Of a stretch of 64,000 nt of DNA, positions 25,508 through 34,394 are shown in pieces. Under the pieces are notes generated by a model. The model saw only the letters and a list, made by a program, of their open reading frames with translations, searched no databases and was not told the origin of the DNA. The DNA lies in assembly GCF_025457425.1 (NCBI RefSeq), contig NZ_JAMXIA010000001.1, positions 2,418,001 through 2,482,000 of the forward strand, given 5' to 3'. How positions within the stretch are numbered: position 1 is the first letter of the stretch; each line of letters begins with the position of its first letter. The translations under genes and the position numbers were made by a program. The stretch comes from Chryseobacterium foetidum. Lineage in GTDB: Bacteria > Bacteroidota > Bacteroidia > Flavobacteriales > Weeksellaceae.

Positions 25508-26084
25508 TATGCAAAAATCCGAACTCAGAAAAATCTATTTAGACAAGAGAAAATCTCTTTCAGAAAAGTATATCTTCAAATACTCCAATGATATTTTTGA
25601 AAACTTCATCAATCATTTTAAACCTTTACCCAATCAAAAAATTCACATTTTCATTCCAATAGAAAAGTTTAAAGAAATCAATACTCAGATTTTTATTGAT
25701 TACTTTTTAAGCCGAAAGATCAGGGTTTTTGTTCCGAAAATTGTTGATACGAAATTAATCTCCGTTGAAATTTTCTCTGACTCAAAATTTGAAGTCAACA
25801 ACTGGGGCATTTCCGAACCTATTTCAAATGTTGATTCAGAAATTTTAGATTTTGATTTTGTCATCACTCCTTTGCTTTATTGTGACGCTAAAGGCAATAG
25901 AGTGGGGTACGGAAAGGGTTTTTATGACGGATTTTTCAGTAGTATTTCAAAAGATTCAAAAAAAATCGGAGTTAATTATTTTAACCCCGATGATTCTGTT
26001 GATGATTTCTGGGAAAACGATATTCCTCTTGACTATTTGGTTACACCCACCGCTGTGCTGTCCTTCGCCGGCGGATCTGAGTAG
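25500..26084 (+). CDS. 5-formyltetrahydrofolate cyclo-ligase
   Basis: 194 residues. The N-terminal SELRKIYLDKRKSLS and the ATP/folate loop GNRVGYGKGFYDGFF are hallmark segments of MTHFS/YgfA, which turns 5-formyl-THF plus ATP into 5,10-methenyl-THF. Start may be the second Met at 25509 (MQKSELRK). The last 52 bases overlap the 3' end of the convergent lipoprotein gene on the other strand. Confidence 0.9.
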   Translation: MSNMQKSELRKIYLDKRKSLSEKYIFKYSNDIFENFINHFKPLPNQKIHIFIPIEKFKEINTQIFIDYFLSRKIRVFVPKIVDTKLISVEIFSDSKFEVNNWGISEPISNVDSEILDFDFVITPLLYCDAKGNRVGYGKGFYDGFFSSISKDSKKIGVNYFNPDDSVDDFWENDIPLDYLVTPTAVLSFAGGSE

Positions 26085-26614
26085 AATTTTAAGAAGTAGA
26101 ATTTAAATTCCTTATTCTTCTGTTCTGGTTTTGAAACGAGCGTGTACTGAGCATTTCTCTCAAAAACACCTATCGGTTTGTTTTTGGCATCAAGATATTC
26201 CACATTAAATTTGGCAAAATCCAAAGTATCAAGATCCTTAATTTGCTTGAAAACATTGATATTGCTCACTTTTATTTTCTTCACCTGAAGGCTTTCAAGT
26301 TCTTTAAATAATCCCTGAAAAGTGGTGGAATCAGATTTTTCAAAATACTTTTCAATTTTGGCATAAATTGCTTTGTCAATCTCCGTTTTTTTATTTCCGG
26401 AAAGATAAAGGGTGGAAAGATCCAGAACGTCCTGTACTTTCTGCATCGTAATGGCGTTGATGGCTTGCGCACTGTCCATTTTTACCGAAATATTTTCTGT
26501 GTTTCTGAGTTTTTCAAGGTCGCTTACAGGAGGAGTTTCATCTTTTTTCCTGCATGCAACCGTAGCAATGCTGAGAATGATCGTCAAAAACAAAAAGTTA
26601 AGGATTATTTTCAT
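26033..26614 (-). CDS. Lipoprotein, unknown
   Basis: 193 residues with a lipoprotein signal (LFLTIILSIATVAC, Cys21) followed by RKKDE. The mature part starts with a helical region (VSDLEKLRNTENISVKMDSAQAIN) and ends with beta strands around FYFLKFYSDPP. No family recognised. Its start overlaps the upstream gene's end by 17 bases, so both are one unit; its own 3' end runs 52 bases into the folate enzyme gene on the opposite strand. Confidence 0.65.
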   Translation of the reverse strand: MKIILNFLFLTIILSIATVACRKKDETPPVSDLEKLRNTENISVKMDSAQAINAITMQKVQDVLDLSTLYLSGNKKTEIDKAIYAKIEKYFEKSDSTTFQGLFKELESLQVKKIKVSNINVFKQIKDLDTLDFAKFNVEYLDAKNKPIGVFERNAQYTLVSKPEQKNKEFKFYFLKFYSDPPAKDSTAVGVTK

Positions 26615-27767
26615 TGTTTGAGATTTTAAATTTTATAGATACAATTTTTCCTTTGTTATCTTTTTTCATTTCGATAACGTTAAGGTTTTTGAGGGATGTT
26701 GTGGGAGTTGTTACGAGAGTGATGTAATCTTCCTTATCTAAAGCTTCCAAACCATAAATATCGCTGTCATACACCTGTGTAATTACGGCTGCATTGCTGA
26801 TCAGGTTTTCAAGCTGTTTCCTTTTTTGCTGGATAAGCTGCTCAGAATTTTCTCCTTTAATATCTTTTATGGAGAAATAATAAAGCGCCATCTTATAATC
26901 ATCTGGTTTCAGTTCAATGGTTTCTTCTTTTGGAGCATTTTCAAGGTTTCTATTCACTTCAAGATTCTCGTAAACTGCCGAACTGATCTGCATCTTTAAA
27001 GCTTTATCCTTTGAAGGATACACAAATTTCTCACCCGGTTTTATTCTGTAAAGAATCGGTGATTCATTTTCCTTGATTACTTTTATTTCAATGTCACTTT
27101 GTACACCCTGATTTCTGTCGGCATCGGTAAAATGGTAAGTATAAGTTTTCTGGAAAATTTCATCTTTAAATCCTAAAAGTCCGAGTAAAATCACAAAAAC
27201 GGCACTTGCAGCGATCCATGCAGTTTTCTGGTAGCTTTTTTTAGCAGGTGAAAGCAGCATGTTTTCTGCTGTGGAATTATTTTGCGAAGATTCTTTAACT
27301 GTTTGGTTTTCAGTATTTGATTTTTGTAAATCAGTTGAAAGTACCTCTGTTTTAGCCTCGGAATTTTGGTTTTCCTGCTTTTCTTCGAGATTGATAGAGG
27401 CTGAAACTGTTTTTTCCAGTTCTTTTACATCATCATTGGTAATTTCTTCGTCATCTTTCAGCAATTCACCGGCAAATAAGTTTTGTTTTTTGAAATCATA
27501 CCATGAGTCGAAACCTGCATAAATACTGAGTAAATTAAGCATGTCAATTCTCGGAAGTTTGGTAACGGGAGAAGATTTAAAATAAGTATAAAAAGATTTT
27601 TCGCTGATGTTTCCCTTCGCCTTTTTTCTCAGATCTTCCTGAAAATAGATGATATCAATACCCTTCCATTTTGAAATTTCATCAAATGAAGGGGTATATT
27701 CTGTTAAATATTGAGCCTGAACTGATTTTTTCAGTTGCTCAAAATGTAATAATTCCAGATCAGTCAA
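26598..27767 (-). CDS. Membrane protein with N-terminal fold-like helical domain, unknown
   Basis: 389 residues. The first 95 (ISEKSFYTYFKSS, LPRIDMLNLLSIYAGFDSWYDFKK) resemble a helical domain I recall from Bacteroidetes regulators and signalling proteins, where it ends in L-x-x-Y-x-G-F-x-S-W-x-D-F. A long polar linker rich in E, N and S follows (about 100-160), then one membrane segment (TAWIAASAVFVILLGLLGF) and an extracytoplasmic beta-rich part of about 200 residues. A sensor that spans the membrane would fit, but no partner domain is evident. It leads a two-gene unit with the lipoprotein. Confidence 0.6.
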   Translation of the reverse strand: MTDLELLHFEQLKKSVQAQYLTEYTPSFDEISKWKGIDIIYFQEDLRKKAKGNISEKSFYTYFKSSPVTKLPRIDMLNLLSIYAGFDSWYDFKKQNLFAGELLKDDEEITNDDVKELEKTVSASINLEEKQENQNSEAKTEVLSTDLQKSNTENQTVKESSQNNSTAENMLLSPAKKSYQKTAWIAASAVFVILLGLLGFKDEIFQKTYTYHFTDADRNQGVQSDIEIKVIKENESPILYRIKPGEKFVYPSKDKALKMQISSAVYENLEVNRNLENAPKEETIELKPDDYKMALYYFSIKDIKGENSEQLIQQKRKQLENLISNAAVITQVYDSDIYGLEALDKEDYITLVTTPTTSLKNLNVIEMKKDNKGKIVSIKFKISNNENNP

Positions 27768-27872
27768 TTTTTAAAATATATTTAAAGTATTGATTTTCAA
27801 TAAAGTTTAATTGTAAAACTGTTTTACAAAGTTATTACAATTGTTTTTCATAAACAAATTTTTCATCTGCTA

Positions 27873-27880
27873 TACCTTTG
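27873..27880 (+). promoter_or_regulatory. -7 box (TACCTTTG) of the small lipoprotein gene
   Basis: A perfect TAnnTTTG box lies 69 bases before the start of the small repeat-rich lipoprotein gene. The rest of the 27768-27949 gap shows no gene. Confidence 0.5.
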
Positions 27881-27949
27881 TCTTGTTCAAATAACGGAAC
27901 AGAAAAGAGATTTTAAAAAACAATATTAACAAATTAAATTTAATTTATT

Positions 27950-28180
27950 ATGAAAAAGTCATTATTCGTAGCTGCTATCGCTGCAATTTCATTAGTTGCT
28001 TGTAAGAAAGGAGATGCTAATGCTGAGAACAAAGATTCAATCGAAGCTTCTAAAGATTCAGCTGTTGAAGCTATTGATTCTGCTGCTTCTGCAGGTAAAG
28101 ATTCAGTTAAAGCTACTGCTGATTCAGCTAAAGCTGCTGTTGATTCTACAGCTAAGACTGCTGCTCCAGCTGCTCACTAA
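27950..28180 (+). CDS. Small Ala/Lys/Asp/Ser-rich lipoprotein
   Basis: 76 residues. Signal FVAAIAAISLVAC gives a lipidated Cys18 and then KKGD. The mature 58 residues are almost only A, D, K, S, E and V in a loose repeat (KDSxxAxDSA..), with no aromatic residue and high predicted helix or disorder, like small stress or LEA-like envelope proteins. A strong promoter box and a strong terminator (28205-28234) mark it as a single, probably well expressed gene. Function is unknown. Confidence 0.75.
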   Translation: MKKSLFVAAIAAISLVACKKGDANAENKDSIEASKDSAVEAIDSAASAGKDSVKATADSAKAAVDSTAKTAAPAAH

Positions 28181-28204
28181 TCAGTTACGAACTGAAAATA
28201 AAAG

Positions 28205-28234
28205 AACCGTTTCGCTCAGCGAGACGGTTTTTTT
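28205..28234 (+). terminator. Strong terminator
   Basis: AACCGTTTCGC (28205-28215) pairs with GCGAGACGGTT (28219-28229, one G-T) around TCA, followed by T7. Confidence 0.85.
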
Positions 28235-28258
28235 GTGTTATTAAGTTTCAGATTTATT

Positions 28259-29026
28259 CTATGACTTCTTTTGTTTTAATGTTTCGTAGCATGTAATTGC
28301 TACAGCATTACTCAAATTTAAAGAATCAATACTTCCGCTCATAGGAATCAAGGTGTTTTGTCCTTTTCCATTCCAGAAATTACTTAAACCGGAATGCTCT
28401 GTGCCAAATAATACTGCAGAACGTTTCGTGAAATCTCTTTTATACAAGTCATACGACGTTTCATCCATAATCGTTGTATAAATATTAAAATTGTTTTTTT
28501 GTAGAAATTCAAAAACATCACTGTTCTCAGCCTGAAAAATTTCCATTCCGAAAAGACAGCCAACACTTGATCGGATAACATTGGGATTGTAGAAGTCAGT
28601 CTTTCCGTCGGCTACTATCAAAGCATCAATACCAAAAGCTTCGCAACTTCTTAGAATTGCTCCCAGATTTCCCGGTTTTTCAACACCTTCTACGATAATT
28701 ACGGTAGAATTATCTTTAGGTTTAAAATCATTTAAATCTGATTCTTTGGTTTTATAAACTCCAATTATTCCCTCCGAAGTTCCGCGGTAAGCTATTTTTT
28801 CATAGACTTTATCATTCACGAAATGTGTTTTTTGGTTAGGAAGTTTCCCCTTAAAAATATTTTCGCAGATATAAAATTCCACAGGTTCGAAATTGTATTT
28901 TAAAGCTCTTTCGTTTTCCTGCTGGCCTTCAACGACAAAAACATCAGCCTTTTTTCTGAATCTGTTGTCCGTTAAAAGTTTGGTGATGTGTTTTATTTTT
29001 TCGTTTTGAAAACTCTCGATAATCAT
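28259..29026 (-). CDS. TrmH/SpoU-family RNA 2'-O-methyltransferase
   Basis: 255 residues. The N-terminal part (IKHITKLLTDNRFRKKADVFVVEGQQE) is the substrate-binding domain of SpoU enzymes; the knotted SPOUT domain shows motif 1 (KPGNLGAILRSCEAFGIDALIV), motif 2 (AVLFGTEHSGLS) and motif 3 (IPMSGSIDSLNLSNAVAI). It methylates a ribose in tRNA or rRNA from SAM. The target nucleotide cannot be read from sequence. Single gene. Confidence 0.9.
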   Translation of the reverse strand: MIIESFQNEKIKHITKLLTDNRFRKKADVFVVEGQQENERALKYNFEPVEFYICENIFKGKLPNQKTHFVNDKVYEKIAYRGTSEGIIGVYKTKESDLNDFKPKDNSTVIIVEGVEKPGNLGAILRSCEAFGIDALIVADGKTDFYNPNVIRSSVGCLFGMEIFQAENSDVFEFLQKNNFNIYTTIMDETSYDLYKRDFTKRSAVLFGTEHSGLSNFWNGKGQNTLIPMSGSIDSLNLSNAVAITCYETLKQKKS

Positions 29027-29114
29027 GATTGTTCAATTATGAATAATAATTGTTGCAAAAATACTTTTTTAAAAATGATTTATCAAGAGTTCTGAGGTCG
29101 TCGGTAATTTATGA

Positions 29115-30002
29115 TTATTTATAAGTCCTTTTCGTTAATCTATCCATCTGACCGCCGGAATATTGTTCCTTTATCTGCCAATTGTTGTCGGTATTGTAGT
29201 TTCTATATTGAGTTTTTCCTGCAAACTGCTTTTGTACCTCTGAGATAAGTTGGTTTTTGTCGTTGTAAAAATATTCTGTAATCATAGGGTTTGGCGAAAT
29301 ACTTTCGTACCATTCCATTTTAGACAGAAGTTTATTGTTGTAATGATAAATGATTCTCTCGTCTACGACACCTTTTGTTATATGTTTATAAAGCGTAACT
29401 TTGTTATCCTGATTGTATTCATATACATTTTCAGATTCCGCAAACTTTTCTTTTACCAAGTTACCGTGGTCATCGTATTCAAAATTCGTTTTGTCAAACG
29501 TTTTGCCACTGGTTTGTGAAACTGCAGATGTTTCAGAAAGTAGATTATTTCGATAGATGTTATTGTATTCTATATAACTTATTATGCCATTATCTTCTGT
29601 CGCCAACAGTGTTATATTCTCGTGATTGTCAAGTTCTTTCCGGAATGTCTTATATGAATCTTTTAAATGAAGAGTAGTCTTGCTTTCAATGCTGTTACCG
29701 TTCGAATTAAATTTATTATTAGTAGTTAGATTCAATGTGTCATTCACAAAGTATTTATTGTTGGCGTGGGTAAGTAAACCATTTTTCACCTCAAAAACGT
29801 TTACAGTTTCTAATTTTTGCACTCCATCTTTAAAAATAAAAATACTGTCAATAATTTTGGTTGTTTTAGGATTAAGCTTAATTTCTTTAGGCAGCATATC
29901 ATTTTTCTTGATTGTGGCTTGCGTATTTTGTCCGCAGGAAATCGTGAAAAATAAAAAGGCTGTTATGCCGGTAAGAATTTTAATTGACGGTTTTGATTTC
30001 AT
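29115..30002 (-). CDS. Lipoprotein with YD-like repeats
   Basis: 295 residues with a lipoprotein signal ending TISCGQ (Cys23). From about 165 on there are YD-type strands: FEYDDHGNLVKEKF, YEYNQDNKVTLYK, YHYNNKLLSKMEWY, YFYNDKNQLISEV. Such repeats form beta sheets in Bacteroidetes surface proteins and in RHS toxins; the short version here is typical of uncharacterised exported lipoproteins. It starts nine bases after rmuC's stop and so may be read with it. Confidence 0.6.
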   Translation of the reverse strand: MKSKPSIKILTGITAFLFFTISCGQNTQATIKKNDMLPKEIKLNPKTTKIIDSIFIFKDGVQKLETVNVFEVKNGLLTHANNKYFVNDTLNLTTNNKFNSNGNSIESKTTLHLKDSYKTFRKELDNHENITLLATEDNGIISYIEYNNIYRNNLLSETSAVSQTSGKTFDKTNFEYDDHGNLVKEKFAESENVYEYNQDNKVTLYKHITKGVVDERIIYHYNNKLLSKMEWYESISPNPMITEYFYNDKNQLISEVQKQFAGKTQYRNYNTDNNWQIKEQYSGGQMDRLTKRTYK

Positions 30003-30011
30003 AGATTGAGA

Positions 30012-31385
30012 TTAGTCGTTGATAAAGTTTTCAGAATCCGTTTCCGAATGATCGATCAGACTTTGTGGGAGCTCTTTTTTATTTTTAATTCCTAAAGATT
30101 TTAATTTCTGAGTTTGAGAAATTAAATTATCATTACCTGTCGAAAGCTGTTTGAAGGCATCATTATAAACATTTTTTGCCTGATCCAGATTTTTACCAAC
30201 CTTTTCCAAATTTTCTACAAAACCTGCAAATTTATCATACAGTTTTGCGCCACGTTCCGCAATTTCCAAAGAATTTCTGTTTTGATATTCACGTTTCCAG
30301 AGATCAGATATTAGTTTTAAGGAAGTAATTAAATTGCTTGGGTTTAGCAATAAAATCCGTCTGTCGTAAGCAAAATTCCAGAGATTTTGATCTGCCTGCA
30401 TCGCAGCAATATAAGCCGGTTCGCTTGGGATAAACATCATGACAAAATCCAAAGATTTCCCGTAATCGTCATACGCTTTTTGACTGAGTTGATTGATGTG
30501 ATTTTTTATGGAAGATAAATGCTGATTGATTTTTATCTGATAAATTTCGGGATCGGTTTCATCAAAAAGTTCGGTAAAAGCAGTTAGAGAAACTTTAGAA
30601 TCGATGATCACATTTCTCTCATCAGGATATTTAATAACCGCATCAGGACGCATTTTTTTTCCTGAAAATTCTGAAAATAGCGCTTTGTTATCTTCATCTT
30701 TAAGTTCGTGTTCCAAAAAGTACTCTCTTCCTTTTACCAATCCGGATTTTTCCAGAATGCTTTCCAGAATCATTTCGCCCCAGTTTCCCTGAGTTTTGCT
30801 TTCACCTTTTAATGCTTTGGTCAGTCTTTTGGCGTCTTCAGAAATCTGCTGATTGAGAAGTGCAAGTTCCTTAACCCGTTCTCCAAGAGAAAAACGTTCT
30901 TTGTTTTCCTTTTCATACGCTTCGTTGACTTTATTCTTTAAATCATTGATTTTTTCCTGAAAAGGTTCAAGAATATTTTTAAGATTATTTTGATTTAAAG
31001 TGGTAAACTTTTCGGTTTTTTCTTCTAAAATTTTATTGGCCAAATTTTCAAACTGAAGTTTTCCTTCTTCGTGGATTTTTTTTGTTTCTTCTTTTTGGGC
31101 TTTCAGAAAAGTGTTTTCGGCGGAGACTTTTGCAAATTCGTTTTTCAAATCATTTAAAAGATCAGCTTGTTGAAGATTGTTTTCTTTTTCAAGTTGGATG
31201 ATTTGCTCTAAATCCTGAATTTTAAGATTCAAATTTTCTAAATCTGCGTTGGATTTAATATTTAGACCATTTAATGCATCAAAAGAATTTCTTGAAACTG
31301 TTGATGATTTGAGATAAAAATAAATCATGGCTGAACCTAAAATTCCTCCAATAAAACAGCCGATGATCAGGTAAGTGATTTCCAT
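30012..31385 (-). CDS. rmuC: RmuC-family DNA recombination protein
   Basis: 457 residues: one N-terminal membrane segment (LIIGCFIGGILGSAMIYFYL), a coiled coil from about 40 to 190, and the conserved RmuC domain with GNWGEMILESILEKSGL, RPDAVIKYPDERNVIIDSKVSL and FVMMFIPSEPAYIAAM (a PD-(D/E)XK-like core with DxK and E). RmuC limits inversion-type rearrangements in E. coli and has been linked to nuclease function. Length and domain order are as usual. Confidence 0.93.
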   Translation of the reverse strand: MEITYLIIGCFIGGILGSAMIYFYLKSSTVSRNSFDALNGLNIKSNADLENLNLKIQDLEQIIQLEKENNLQQADLLNDLKNEFAKVSAENTFLKAQKEETKKIHEEGKLQFENLANKILEEKTEKFTTLNQNNLKNILEPFQEKINDLKNKVNEAYEKENKERFSLGERVKELALLNQQISEDAKRLTKALKGESKTQGNWGEMILESILEKSGLVKGREYFLEHELKDEDNKALFSEFSGKKMRPDAVIKYPDERNVIIDSKVSLTAFTELFDETDPEIYQIKINQHLSSIKNHINQLSQKAYDDYGKSLDFVMMFIPSEPAYIAAMQADQNLWNFAYDRRILLLNPSNLITSLKLISDLWKREYQNRNSLEIAERGAKLYDKFAGFVENLEKVGKNLDQAKNVYNDAFKQLSTGNDNLISQTQKLKSLGIKNKKELPQSLIDHSETDSENFIND

Positions 31386-31434
31386 TTTTCAAAAATACGA
31401 AACGGAAAATAATGAATTTGATTTTGTTTTCCAC

Positions 31435-31467
31435 AAACCTCATAGGTTTTTAAAACCTGTGAGGTTT
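31435..31467. repeat. Long perfect hairpin, AAACCTCATAGGTTTT type
   Basis: A 16-base stem (31435-31450 with 31452-31467, one G-T) with a one-base loop stands between rmuC and the DUF5995-like gene. It is itself made of two nested palindromes, AACCT..AGGTT. A diverged partial relative is seen at 32284-32304. It could end transcription, but the sequence looks like a repeat family. Confidence 0.6.
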
Positions 31468-31497
31468 AAATAGGATATTTTGAAAAATGAATTTCTG

Positions 31498-32253
31498 TTA
31501 AGTTGTTGTTGTTTTCTCCAGAATCTCAATATTTTTGACCACGTCATTGCTTTCGCATTTCTTCAGTTCTTTAGCCAAATTGGAAGAAAGTAATTTCGGA
31601 TGAAGAATTTGTGAAGCTACTTTTGCGGCAGCGTAGTCTACAATTCCGATGACGTTTTCTTTTAAAAAGTTGGGTGTGTTGGAAGAAATTACAGCCGTTG
31701 CCCATGAAGTATCTCTTGCTTTTGAAATTGCAAAATCTAAAACTGCATTATCTTTTCCGTTGGATAATTTGTCAATCAAATTCACGGGATAGCAGATTTT
31801 ATTTAAAGAATCCTGAACATTCTGATTGATGGACGCGATGACAGAATTGATCCTTTCAAAATCAGTTTTTAATGGTGTGATTTTACGGTATGGCATAATT
31901 GAAGCGGCGGAAATTCCCAAATCTAAATTGATGTGTGCATTCATTCCCAAAAATATGTGCTGAAGAATCAAAAGATCTTTATTTTTGGAGGCTTCAAAAG
32001 CCAGAAACCAAGCGTTGGTGCATTTTTTTCCTTTAGAATAATTTTCCCAGGCATCTAAATATCTTGTTGCGAAAGCGATGTCGAGCAAAGTCATTCTCGG
32101 GTTGTCTTCAAATTTTTTCTGTTGAATTCCTTTTAAAACCTGTGCGGTCATAATTCTGTAGGTGCAGGCAAAATAACCGATGGTGCTTTTGTTTTCTTTG
32201 CTCCAGATGATGATTTCGTCTAATTTTTTCAGTACTTCTTCGATGGTTTTCAT
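31498..32253 (-). CDS. DUF5995-like helical protein
   Basis: 251 residues, all helical, no signal. The segment YFACTYRIMTAQVLKGI ... RMTLLDIAFATRYLDAWENY ... QHIFLGMNAHINLDLGIS matches what I recall of the DUF5995 family; HIFLGMNAHINLDLG with its two His may form a metal or active site. No function is known. Single gene between hairpins. Confidence 0.65.
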   Translation of the reverse strand: MKTIEEVLKKLDEIIIWSKENKSTIGYFACTYRIMTAQVLKGIQQKKFEDNPRMTLLDIAFATRYLDAWENYSKGKKCTNAWFLAFEASKNKDLLILQHIFLGMNAHINLDLGISAASIMPYRKITPLKTDFERINSVIASINQNVQDSLNKICYPVNLIDKLSNGKDNAVLDFAISKARDTSWATAVISSNTPNFLKENVIGIVDYAAAKVASQILHPKLLSSNLAKELKKCESNDVVKNIEILEKTTTT

Positions 32254-32310
32254 AGTGGTTTAGTTTTAAATAAAGATATGAAAAAACCCCGCAGGTTTGT
32301 GAGGCTGTAG

Positions 32311-32766
32311 TTATTTCAATTTTTTATAGTCGTACGAAAACTGACAGTCTTTTTCTAAGTATCCAAACAATCCCCATTTTTCATTATTAAAATATTTCAT
32401 GTTTTCAATCAAAAATTCATGACCGGCAGTTTTTATGAGGATGGTACTTGATATGGGCGCTTTTTCAAATGGCAAAGTAAACTCAATTCTATCTTTATGC
32501 TGATTCGAAATTTCTGCTGAGTCAATTTTTACTGAATCCTTTGTAAGGTACAGTTTTATATTTCCGGAATCCTTAGCCATGAGACTATCTGAAATTTCTA
32601 TTTTAGTATCATTCATAATATATTGAATGCTCGCACATTCTAAATGATCTGCCTCACTGCGTTCTCTGCTGGTAGACATTTGATAATAAAAAAATCCTGC
32701 AACAGTAGAAGCGGCCAAGATTAAAATTCCGAGAATTAATAGACAGCCTTTTAGATATTTATTCAT
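32311..32766 (-). CDS. Membrane-anchored small protein, unknown
   Basis: 151 residues: basic start (MNKYLKG), one membrane segment (LLILGILILAASTVAGFFY), then a soluble part of about 120 residues with strands (IKLYLTKDSVKI, RIEFTLPFE) and two Cys (about 44 and 142) that could pair outside the cytoplasm. No family recognised. The gap upstream (32767-33119) holds a REP-like palindrome and no gene I accept. Confidence 0.55.
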   Translation of the reverse strand: MNKYLKGCLLILGILILAASTVAGFFYYQMSTSRERSEADHLECASIQYIMNDTKIEISDSLMAKDSGNIKLYLTKDSVKIDSAEISNQHKDRIEFTLPFEKAPISSTILIKTAGHEFLIENMKYFNNEKWGLFGYLEKDCQFSYDYKKLK

Positions 32767-32980
32767 AAGATTATGTGTTGAGCCTTATGGCATTACAATC
32801 GTGTAGCCTTTCATTCCGTATTGGTCTGTGCATAAGGAATCTGCCGGTTTATGGTTGTATATTGAAAAATCTGTTTTCTTTTGCTGAGCCAGAATCAAAG
32901 AAGAGATTAAAAATAATTAAAAAAAAGAAAATTTTGATTTCATATTATAGTTTTTTAATTTTTATTGCTGCGAATTGCAC

Positions 32981-33092
32981 GCGCCCCGACCTGAGTGGAG
33001 CTCTTTTTGTTATTGCGATTTACCAAAGTTCAATTTTTTATTCCTCTGATCGCAATGACAAAAAAGCGGGAACGGAGGGCGGAAACAGGCGC
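32981..33092. repeat. REP-like palindromic element (copy 1)
   Basis: TTTTTGTTATTGCGAT (33004-33019) pairs with ATCGCAATGACAAAAA (33049-33064), and the outside carries GC-rich arms (from GCGCCCCGACC at 32981, GAGTGGAGC, to AAAGCGGGAACGGAG and GGCGC at 33088). The arm layout (CCC..GA..GnGG..CTTTTT / AAAAAGCGG..) also fits the palindrome at 51662-51769, so this is a repeat family. Confidence 0.65.
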
Positions 33093-33119
33093 CCAAATAA
33101 TATTATCTAAGTTTAGTTT

Positions 33120-34298
33120 TCAATCTTTTATTCTCAAAAACTCTTTCGCCAGCTCAATCATTTTCGGATCGCCGGTGTATTTTCCGTGTTCGTCGGAGAG
33201 TTTTACCGTGGGAATCCATTCTTTGTTTAAGGCCTGAACTCCAATTAATTTCATTACGATATTCATTGGTTTTAAACCGACGTCGTTGGTCAGATTGGTT
33301 CCGATTCCGAATGAAACTCCTATTTTTCCTTTACAGTAATTGGTGATTTCTTCTACTTTCTCAAGATTTAAGGCATCAGAAAAGATAATGTATTTAAATA
33401 AAGGATTGATTCCGTGGGATTTATAATGAGCAATGGTTTTGTCGGCAAATTCCAAAGGATCTCCGCTGTCATGGCGTACGCCGTCAAACAGTTTTGCGAA
33501 TTTTTTGTCGAACTGCTGGAAGAAAACATCGGTCGTGTACGTATCTGAAAGTGCCACTCCCAGATCTCCACGGTAAACATCAACCCAATGTTCAAGCGCC
33601 AATCCGTTGGCCATTTTGAAACCAAATTCGGCTCCGTGAAACATGAACCATTCGTGAGCGTGGGTTCCGATTGGTTTTACACCGTATTTCATAGCAAAAT
33701 GAACGTTAGAACTTCCTATAAATGTAGATTCTTTTTTCTGTGTCAAAGCCTCCATGACGAGATTCTGTACTTTATAAGAATGCCTTCTGCGGGTTCCGAA
33801 CTCTGCGAACGTAACGCCTAAATTATTGAGTGATTCTGCTTTTTCAAGGGTTTTATTCATCACCACTTCGTTGGAATCTCTTTCAAGATGATTCATTTCG
33901 TAATGCAGTTCGCTGATTAGAGCCAATAACGGGACTTCCCAAAGAATTGTTCTGTACCATAGTCCTTCAACTGTCACCGATAAATCATTTCCGGTCTGTA
34001 AGATTTTCACTTCTGACGGATCGTAATGATAACCTTCCAGAAAATCGAGGTAAGGTAAATCTAGATACGGACAGGTTTTGGCTAAAAACTTTTTCTCGTC
34101 TTTTGTCAATTTGAGTTCAGCCATTTTGTTGACGGTTTCTCTTAAAGCGTGGTCAAAACCTTCGGGAAAATAATGTTTGCCGCGGTTGATGAATTCGTAT
34201 TTTACGGTTTGGCTTGGGAAGAGTTTTACCACAGCATTTTGCATGGTGATCTTATAAAAATCGTTGTCGAGAATGGAATTGAACGTCATGTTTTGCAT
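33120..34298 (-). CDS. pncB: Nicotinate phosphoribosyltransferase
   Basis: 392 residues. LLALISELHYEMN, EFGTRRRHSYKVQNLVMEAL (with the conserved His that is autophosphorylated) and GSSNVHFAMKYGVKPIGTHAHEWFMFHGAEFG are PncB signatures; the C-terminal FGIGTNLTNDVG completes the PRPP site. It makes nicotinate mononucleotide from nicotinate, PRPP and ATP in NAD salvage (Preiss-Handler route). Length is normal. The upstream neighbour dps ends in a terminator 31 bases before this gene's start. Confidence 0.96.
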   Translation of the reverse strand: MQNMTFNSILDNDFYKITMQNAVVKLFPSQTVKYEFINRGKHYFPEGFDHALRETVNKMAELKLTKDEKKFLAKTCPYLDLPYLDFLEGYHYDPSEVKILQTGNDLSVTVEGLWYRTILWEVPLLALISELHYEMNHLERDSNEVVMNKTLEKAESLNNLGVTFAEFGTRRRHSYKVQNLVMEALTQKKESTFIGSSNVHFAMKYGVKPIGTHAHEWFMFHGAEFGFKMANGLALEHWVDVYRGDLGVALSDTYTTDVFFQQFDKKFAKLFDGVRHDSGDPLEFADKTIAHYKSHGINPLFKYIIFSDALNLEKVEEITNYCKGKIGVSFGIGTNLTNDVGLKPMNIVMKLIGVQALNKEWIPTVKLSDEHGKYTGDPKMIELAKEFLRIKD

Positions 34299-34337
34299 AT
34301 TGTGTAATTTTTACACAAATTTAATTATTTAAAACTA

Positions 34338-34364
34338 AAAATCGCCTAAATGTAAGACGATTTT
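34338..34364 (-). terminator. Terminator of dps
   Basis: AAAATCGCCT (34338-34347) pairs with AGACGATTTT (34355-34364, one G-T) with A/T runs on both outsides, 31 bases past the dps stop. Confidence 0.75.
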
Positions 34365-34394
34365 TTAAATTTTGTAATGATTTTGGTTTTGTTT

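Noticed and set aside
32775..33110. 111-codon plus-strand frame as a gene
   Set aside because: It crosses the REP-like palindrome, has Cys/Arg-rich composition and no family features.
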